The translations under genes were made by a program, and so were the position numbers. From positions 1 through 35,547 of the forward strand of contig PLQL01000013.1 of assembly GCA_003160115.1 (NCBI GenBank): a stretch of 35,547 nt of DNA, written 5' to 3'. A model generated the notes under the pieces. That model saw only the letters and a program-made list of their open reading frames with translations. It was not told the origin of the DNA and did not search any database. The stretch's first letter is position 1, and each line of letters begins with the position of its first letter. Positions 31,462-35,547 of this stretch are shown piece by piece. This DNA is from Acidimicrobiaceae bacterium. Lineage in GTDB: Bacteria > Actinomycetota > Acidimicrobiia > Acidimicrobiales > RAAP-2.

Positions 31462-32681
31462 GGCTTTGGCTCTTTGGGCAGGCCCAGGGCCCGCTCGCCA
31501 ATGATGTTGCGCTGGATCTCAGCGGTGCCGCCCCAGATCGTCTCGGAACGCGAGAAGAAGAAGGACGCCTGGAGTTCCGACACGGGGTAGTCGGCCCGAC
31601 CGCGGCCCATACCGGGCAGTGAACTCTCGGCGTCACCCTGGCCGGTGAGGATCTGACCGTCCATGCCCAAGATGTTGATCGCCAGTTCCATCGAGGCGCG
31701 GTGCGCTTCGGACCAGAACATCTTGTTGCACGCGCCCAACAGCGCCGCGTCGTGGGTGTTGTTGAGCGAGTCGGTTAGCGAACGATACCCGTTGATCTCC
31801 ATGATCTTGACCTTCTGCCAGGCTCGCACCAGATTGTCGCGCACGCGCAGGTCGGCGTTCTTCTCTCGTTGCTTGGCCTCGTCGACGATGATCTGCCACT
31901 CCTTGAGGAAGCGGCGATGGCCAGTCGTCGAAGACGAACCGCGCTCGAAGCCCAGGGTGGTCATGGCGACCTTCCAGCCGTTGTTGACGCCGCCGACGAC
32001 GTTGCCCTTGGGGCAACGCACGTTGGTGAAGAACACCTCGTTGAACTCGGCGGACCCGTCGACCTGGGTGATGGGGCGAACGTCGACACCCGCTTGGCGC
32101 ATCGGCACCAGCAGGTAGCTGATGCCCGCGTGCTGGGGCGCGTCGGGGTCGGTACGACACATCAAGAAGACGTAGTCGGCGTGTTGGGCCTGGGTCGTCC
32201 AGACCTTTTGACCGTTGATGATCCACTCGTCGCCGTCCAACACCGCACTCGTCTTCAGGCTCGCCAGGTCGCTGCCAGAGTTGGGTTCGGAGAAGCCCTG
32301 ACACCAGGCGATCTTTCCTTGGAGGATGCCCGGGATGAACTCCCTCTTCTGCTCCTCGGTGCCCCACTGGAGGATCGTCGGACCCACCAGCGTGTCGCCG
32401 AAGAAGTCCGCGCGCATCGGCGCGCCCGCACTGGCGAACTCCTCGTTGAGCACGACCTGTTCGAGCAGTGAGAGGCCCTTGCCGCCGTATTCGACGGGCC
32501 AACCCGCGCAGATCCACCCGCCGGCGAAGAGCTTCGCGGTCCAGGTCTGGTTGAAGTCCTTGCGCTCGTCCTCGCTCTGGAAGAAACCCGGTTCGAACCA
32601 GCCCTGGGGCAGGTTCTCTTCGAGCCAGGCTCGGATCGTGAGGCGAAAGGCCTCGGCTTCGGGGGGATAGGTCAGGTCCAT
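31449..32681 (-). CDS. Acyl-CoA dehydrogenase, IWGGT-type
   Basis: This 410-residue FAD enzyme matches the acyl-CoA dehydrogenase fold. GGWICAGWPVEYGGKG is in the helical N-domain. CQGFSEPNSGSDLASLKTSA is the FAD/substrate loop, with INGQKVWTTQAQHADY after it. The C-terminus is SETIWGGTAEIQRNIIGERALGLP. Classical enzymes have the catalytic Glu in YEGTNEIQ; here that position is Gly, as in many actinobacterial FadE proteins. The base may lie elsewhere or in a partner subunit. Likely roles are beta-oxidation of unusual acyl-CoAs such as branched or sterol-derived ones. The ATG at 32681 fits the family (MDLTYPPEAEAFR); a frame to 32897 overlaps the divergent gene. Confidence 0.88.
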   Translation of the reverse strand: MDLTYPPEAEAFRLTIRAWLEENLPQGWFEPGFFQSEDERKDFNQTWTAKLFAGGWICAGWPVEYGGKGLSLLEQVVLNEEFASAGAPMRADFFGDTLVGPTILQWGTEEQKREFIPGILQGKIAWCQGFSEPNSGSDLASLKTSAVLDGDEWIINGQKVWTTQAQHADYVFLMCRTDPDAPQHAGISYLLVPMRQAGVDVRPITQVDGSAEFNEVFFTNVRCPKGNVVGGVNNGWKVAMTTLGFERGSSSTTGHRRFLKEWQIIVDEAKQREKNADLRVRDNLVRAWQKVKIMEINGYRSLTDSLNNTHDAALLGACNKMFWSEAHRASMELAINILGMDGQILTGQGDAESSLPGMGRGRADYPVSELQASFFFSRSETIWGGTAEIQRNIIGERALGLPKEPKPQAV

Positions 32682-32766
32682 AAGTCGCCAGCGTACTTCT
32701 ACTGGCGAGTAGGTCCCCGGGGCGTTTTGTGCGAACCGTGAAATTAGGGGAGAATAGGGAACTCTG

Positions 32767-34158
32767 TTGAACCCGAAAGTTGACCCCGTGCCCCGCACCC
32801 TCGCCCAGACGATCGCCGAAACCAGGGCCTCGTGGGCTCGCTCCAAGGCCATCGCGATTCCCGAGCACCGGCCCGCACGACCGGCCGAACCAGGCAAATT
32901 ACGTATCGCCTTCCTGATCTACCGGGGTAACCCGCGCTGCGGGGGCCAAGGGGTCTACACCCGACACCTGACCCGCGAGCTCATGAACCTCGGCCACAGT
33001 GTCGAGGTGTTCGCCGGACCGCCCTGGCCCGAGTTGGACGAGGGCGTGGGTTTCACCGCCGTGCGCGGCCTTGACCTGTATCGCGACCCCGACCCGTTTC
33101 GAATACCCGCGCGCTCGGAGTTCACCTCGCTCGCTGACGTGGCCGAGTTCGCCGTCATGATGACGGGAGGCTTCGGTGAACCCCTCGCCTATTCAATGCG
33201 CATCGAGAAGATCCTCGCCGAACGTCGAGGGGACTTCGACATCATCCACGACAACCAATGCATGGGTCCGGGGATCTTAAAGTTGCACCGCGAGGGTTGG
33301 CCACTGCTCGAGACCCTGCACCACCCGATTACCGTGGACCGTTCGATCGCCCTCGATCACGCCGAGACCGCGTGGAAGCGCTACACGACGCGACGTTGGT
33401 TCGGGTTCTTGCGCATGCAGGTGCGCGTCGTCAAGCAACTGCCGGCGGTGCTCACGGTCTCGCACAACTCCAAGGTCGACATCAACGCCCAGATGAGGGT
33501 CCCGTTGAATCGTCTGACCGTGGTGCCGGTCGGCGTGGACGCGAGCGTCTTTCGACCCTACGACGACGTGGTCAAGAAGAAGGGCCGGCTCATGGTCACG
33601 TCAAGTTCGGACGTACCCATGAAGGGACTGGTCCCGCTGCTTGAGGCGACCGCCAAGCTGCGCGTCGAACGCGACATCGACCTGATCGTCATCGGCCAGC
33701 CCAATCCCAAGGGGCGCGTCGCCGCGACCATCGAACGACTCGGTCTGGGTGACATCGTCACCACCATCACCGGGGTCAGTGACGACGCACTCGCTCGCCT
33801 CTACGGTGAGGCCGAGGTCGCCATCGTGCCGAGTCTCTACGAGGGCTTCTCGCTTCCCGCCATCGAGGCCATGAGCTGTGCGGTGCCCGTCGTGGCGACG
33901 ACCGGTGGCGCCCTACCCGAAGTCGTGGGCGTAAGCGGCGAGACCGGGTTGCTCGTTGAACCGAACAATCCCGAGGCCCTGGTCGAGGCGATCCGCTCGT
34001 TGCTCGACGACGCAACATTGCGCCAGCGCCTGGGCGACAACGGCCGCCAACGCGTCATCGAGCGCTTCACCTGGCAGGTAACCGCGCGCGGCACGGCCGC
34101 CTGTTACGAGGCCATCCTGGGTCACCAGCCCCTGCCCGAGGCGATGGTCTTCGACTGA
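32767..34158 (+). CDS. Glycosyltransferase family 4 (GT-B fold)
   Basis: This 463-residue protein has a GT-B fold. The N-terminal Rossmann domain starts at KLRIAFLIYRGNPRCGGQGVY, with the glycine loop that contacts the acceptor or donor. The C-terminal donor domain has VVPVGVDASVF, a Lys at 286 (PMKG), and the GT4 EX7E motif at Glu359 and Glu367 (YEGFSLPAIE). GT4 enzymes transfer sugars from nucleotide donors to lipids or glycans with retention of configuration. The TTG start has AGGGA 6 nt upstream. The stop overlaps the following methyltransferase ATG by one base, so this opens an operon of at least three genes. Confidence 0.9.
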   Translation: MNPKVDPVPRTLAQTIAETRASWARSKAIAIPEHRPARPAEPGKLRIAFLIYRGNPRCGGQGVYTRHLTRELMNLGHSVEVFAGPPWPELDEGVGFTAVRGLDLYRDPDPFRIPARSEFTSLADVAEFAVMMTGGFGEPLAYSMRIEKILAERRGDFDIIHDNQCMGPGILKLHREGWPLLETLHHPITVDRSIALDHAETAWKRYTTRRWFGFLRMQVRVVKQLPAVLTVSHNSKVDINAQMRVPLNRLTVVPVGVDASVFRPYDDVVKKKGRLMVTSSSDVPMKGLVPLLEATAKLRVERDIDLIVIGQPNPKGRVAATIERLGLGDIVTTITGVSDDALARLYGEAEVAIVPSLYEGFSLPAIEAMSCAVPVVATTGGALPEVVGVSGETGLLVEPNNPEALVEAIRSLLDDATLRQRLGDNGRQRVIERFTWQVTARGTAACYEAILGHQPLPEAMVFD

Positions 34159-34871
34159 TGCTGACCGCGAACTACGACCAGTTGGGCCTGCGCGAAGGGG
34201 ACACCGTGCTCGACCTGGGTTGCGGCTTCGGGCGACACGCTTTCGAGGCGGCGCGTCGGGGGGCTCACGTGGTGGCCCTGGACGCCGGACGCGACGAGGT
34301 CGAAGGCGTCGCGGCGACCTTCGCCGCGATGCTCGAGGCGGGTCAGTTACGAACCTCAGGTCTGCACACCGCGTGCGTCCAGGGTGACGCCCTGGCACTG
34401 CCGTTTCCCGACGCGACGTTCGACCGGGTCATCTGCTCCGAGGTGCTCGAACACATCCCCGGTGACCTCGGGGCGATGGGCGAGTTCGCCCGGGTGCTGC
34501 GATCGGGCGGCACCATGGCCGTCACCGTGCCGCGCTTCTTACCCGAATTGGTGAACTGGGCGTTGTCCGACGAGTACCACAACGTCCCCGGCGGCCATAT
34601 CCGTATTTACCGCCGCTCGGTGCTCGAGCAGCGACTGAGCTCGGTGGGACTGCGCGTGACCGGCCACCACTACGCGCACGGACTGCACAGTCCCTACTGG
34701 TGGCTCAAGTGCCTCGTGGGCACGACCAACGAGGACCACTGGTGGGTGAAGAACTACCACCGCCTGCTCGTCTGGGACATCATGAAGGCCCCGCGGATAA
34801 CGCGATGGGCTGAAGCAATGCTGGCGCCGCTCATTGGCAAGTCGATCATTGTCTACGTGGTCAAGCCTTGA
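34158..34871 (+). CDS. SAM-dependent class I methyltransferase
   Basis: This 237-residue protein has a seven-stranded methyltransferase fold. Motif I is VLDLGCGFGRHAFEA (17-31), the acidic end of strand 2 is ALDAG, and FDRVICSEVLEHIPGDLGAMGEFARVLRSGG holds motifs II and III. After the core, about 100 residues rich in Trp, Tyr and His (HYAHGLHSPYWWLKCLVG, HWWVKNYHRLLVWD) form a specific extension, perhaps near a membrane or a lipid substrate. It is translationally coupled to the GT4 gene and, through a TTGA overlap, to the next gene. It probably methylates the same glycan or lipid product; the site is unknown. Confidence 0.87.
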   Translation: MLTANYDQLGLREGDTVLDLGCGFGRHAFEAARRGAHVVALDAGRDEVEGVAATFAAMLEAGQLRTSGLHTACVQGDALALPFPDATFDRVICSEVLEHIPGDLGAMGEFARVLRSGGTMAVTVPRFLPELVNWALSDEYHNVPGGHIRIYRRSVLEQRLSSVGLRVTGHHYAHGLHSPYWWLKCLVGTTNEDHWWVKNYHRLLVWDIMKAPRITRWAEAMLAPLIGKSIIVYVVKP

Positions 34872-35547
34872 CGACCACGACGTCGCTACCCGAAGTGCCC
34901 GGTCTCTTGAGTGCCGAGGAGTTGCTCGTCAGCGCGAGCCAAATCGCGCGACTCCAACAGCCGAGCGGCGCCATACCGTGGTTCGAGGGCGGTCACTGCG
35001 ATCCGTGGAACCACGTGGAAGCGGCGATGGCGCTCACCGTGACGGGTTACCACGACGAGGCCCGCGCGGCCTACCGCTGGCTGGCGAAAGCCCAACTGGG
35101 CGACGGGAGCTGGTTCAACTACTACCTGGCGGGCGCGGTGAAGGATTCGCGTCTGGACACCAACGTGTGCGCCTACGTCGCGGCCGGTGTCTACCACTAC
35201 CTGCTCGCGACCGACGACCTGGACTTCGCGCGCGTCATGTGGCCGTGCGTCGAGCGCGCGCTCGACTTCGTGCTGCGCTGGCAACTCGACGACGGCACGA
35301 TTCGCTGGTCACTCGATTCGTTGGGTCGTCCTGAGTCCTACGCGCTGCTCACGGGCTCGTCGTCGATCTTTCACTCGCTTCGTTGCGGTGTCGCGTTGGG
35401 CGAGCGTCTCGACGTCCAAAAGCCGACCTGGGAGTTGTGCGCGGGCCGACTCGGCCACGCGGTCGCGCACCACCCGGGCGCCTTCGCGCCCAAGAACGAG
35501 TTCGCGATGGACTGGTACTACCCGATCTTCAGCGGGGCGCTCGAAAG
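34868..35547 (+). CDS. Alpha/alpha-barrel protein ('prenyltransferase'-like), 3' truncated by window edge
   Basis: A TTG start overlaps the methyltransferase stop (TTGA), and the frame stays open for 226 codons to the window edge. The sequence is rich in Trp, Tyr and His and looks like repeated helical hairpins of a six-hairpin toroid: GAIPWFEGGHCDPWNHVEAA, RWLAKAQLGDGSWFNYYL, DTNVCAYVAAGVYHYLLAT, ALDFVLRWQLDDGTIRWSLD, and FAMDWYYPIFSGALE. Actinobacterial proteins like this are often labelled prenyltransferase or squalene-cyclase-like, but a glycoside hydrolase-like six-hairpin fold fits as well. It is the third gene of the GT4/methyltransferase operon. Confidence 0.78.
   Translation, partial: MTTTTSLPEVPGLLSAEELLVSASQIARLQQPSGAIPWFEGGHCDPWNHVEAAMALTVTGYHDEARAAYRWLAKAQLGDGSWFNYYLAGAVKDSRLDTNVCAYVAAGVYHYLLATDDLDFARVMWPCVERALDFVLRWQLDDGTIRWSLDSLGRPESYALLTGSSSIFHSLRCGVALGERLDVQKPTWELCAGRLGHAVAHHPGAFAPKNEFAMDWYYPIFSGALE

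Overview
The window comes from a high-GC bacterium, most likely an actinobacterium and plausibly class Acidimicrobiia. This is inferred from gene content and style, not from a phylogenetic marker. Supporting signs are frequent GTG and TTG starts, Ser/Thr-rich secreted proteins, a CtaG-type oxidase assembly protein, a CYP125/142-like P450, an IWGGT-type acyl-CoA dehydrogenase, a CanA-like beta-carbonic anhydrase, a haloalkane dehalogenase and a GT4/methyltransferase/alpha-barrel cluster. I see no insertion sequence, prophage, CRISPR array, plasmid function or rRNA. It reads as ordinary chromosome, densely packed with short operons. Five tail-to-tail gene pairs overlap at their 3' ends.

Layout. 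1-3000: the end of a proline-iminopeptidase-like hydrolase, a membrane protein, a secreted protein on the minus strand, tRNA-Arg(CCT), a DUF1801 protein and a quiet gap. 3084-6338: copper and respiratory-oxidase assembly, with CtaG, a polytopic membrane protein fused to a SCO-type copper/thioredoxin domain, and a pentapeptide-repeat lipoprotein. 6356-13311: a D,D-carboxypeptidase-like protein, tryptophanase, a DHA2 efflux pump, a neocarzinostatin-fold secreted protein, a HAD hydrolase, a YbjQ protein and an exported protein of unknown function. 13337-17498: a Cys-less isochorismatase-family protein, then an NCS1 permease divergent from a DraG-family glycohydrolase plus PfkB kinase pair. That block resembles the E. 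coli yegTUV gene set and suggests salvage of a nucleoside or N-glycoside.

17555-20941: haloalkane dehalogenase, TrmO-like methyltransferase, thymidine kinase, 6-phosphofructokinase and a very small zinc-ribbon protein. 20981-25258: a complete pstSCAB phosphate uptake operon. It is preceded by 11-bp-phased TTCAC-like repeats resembling a PHO box, carries a perfect 13-bp hairpin early in pstC, and ends in a GC-rich hairpin terminator. No phoU is present here.

25295-32681: amidase, GNAT, carbonic anhydrase, AhpD-like protein, P450, NifU-like Fe-S protein, a marR/MFS efflux operon with a palindrome over the marR start codon, and an acyl-CoA dehydrogenase. 32767-35547: a translationally coupled set of GT4 glycosyltransferase, SAM methyltransferase and a partial alpha/alpha-barrel ('prenyltransferase'-like) protein that runs off the end, probably a glycolipid or polysaccharide pathway.

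Start codons were moved inward where a Shine-Dalgarno match and a signal peptide or family alignment favoured an internal start. All functional calls rest on recognising motifs by eye; no database search was run.
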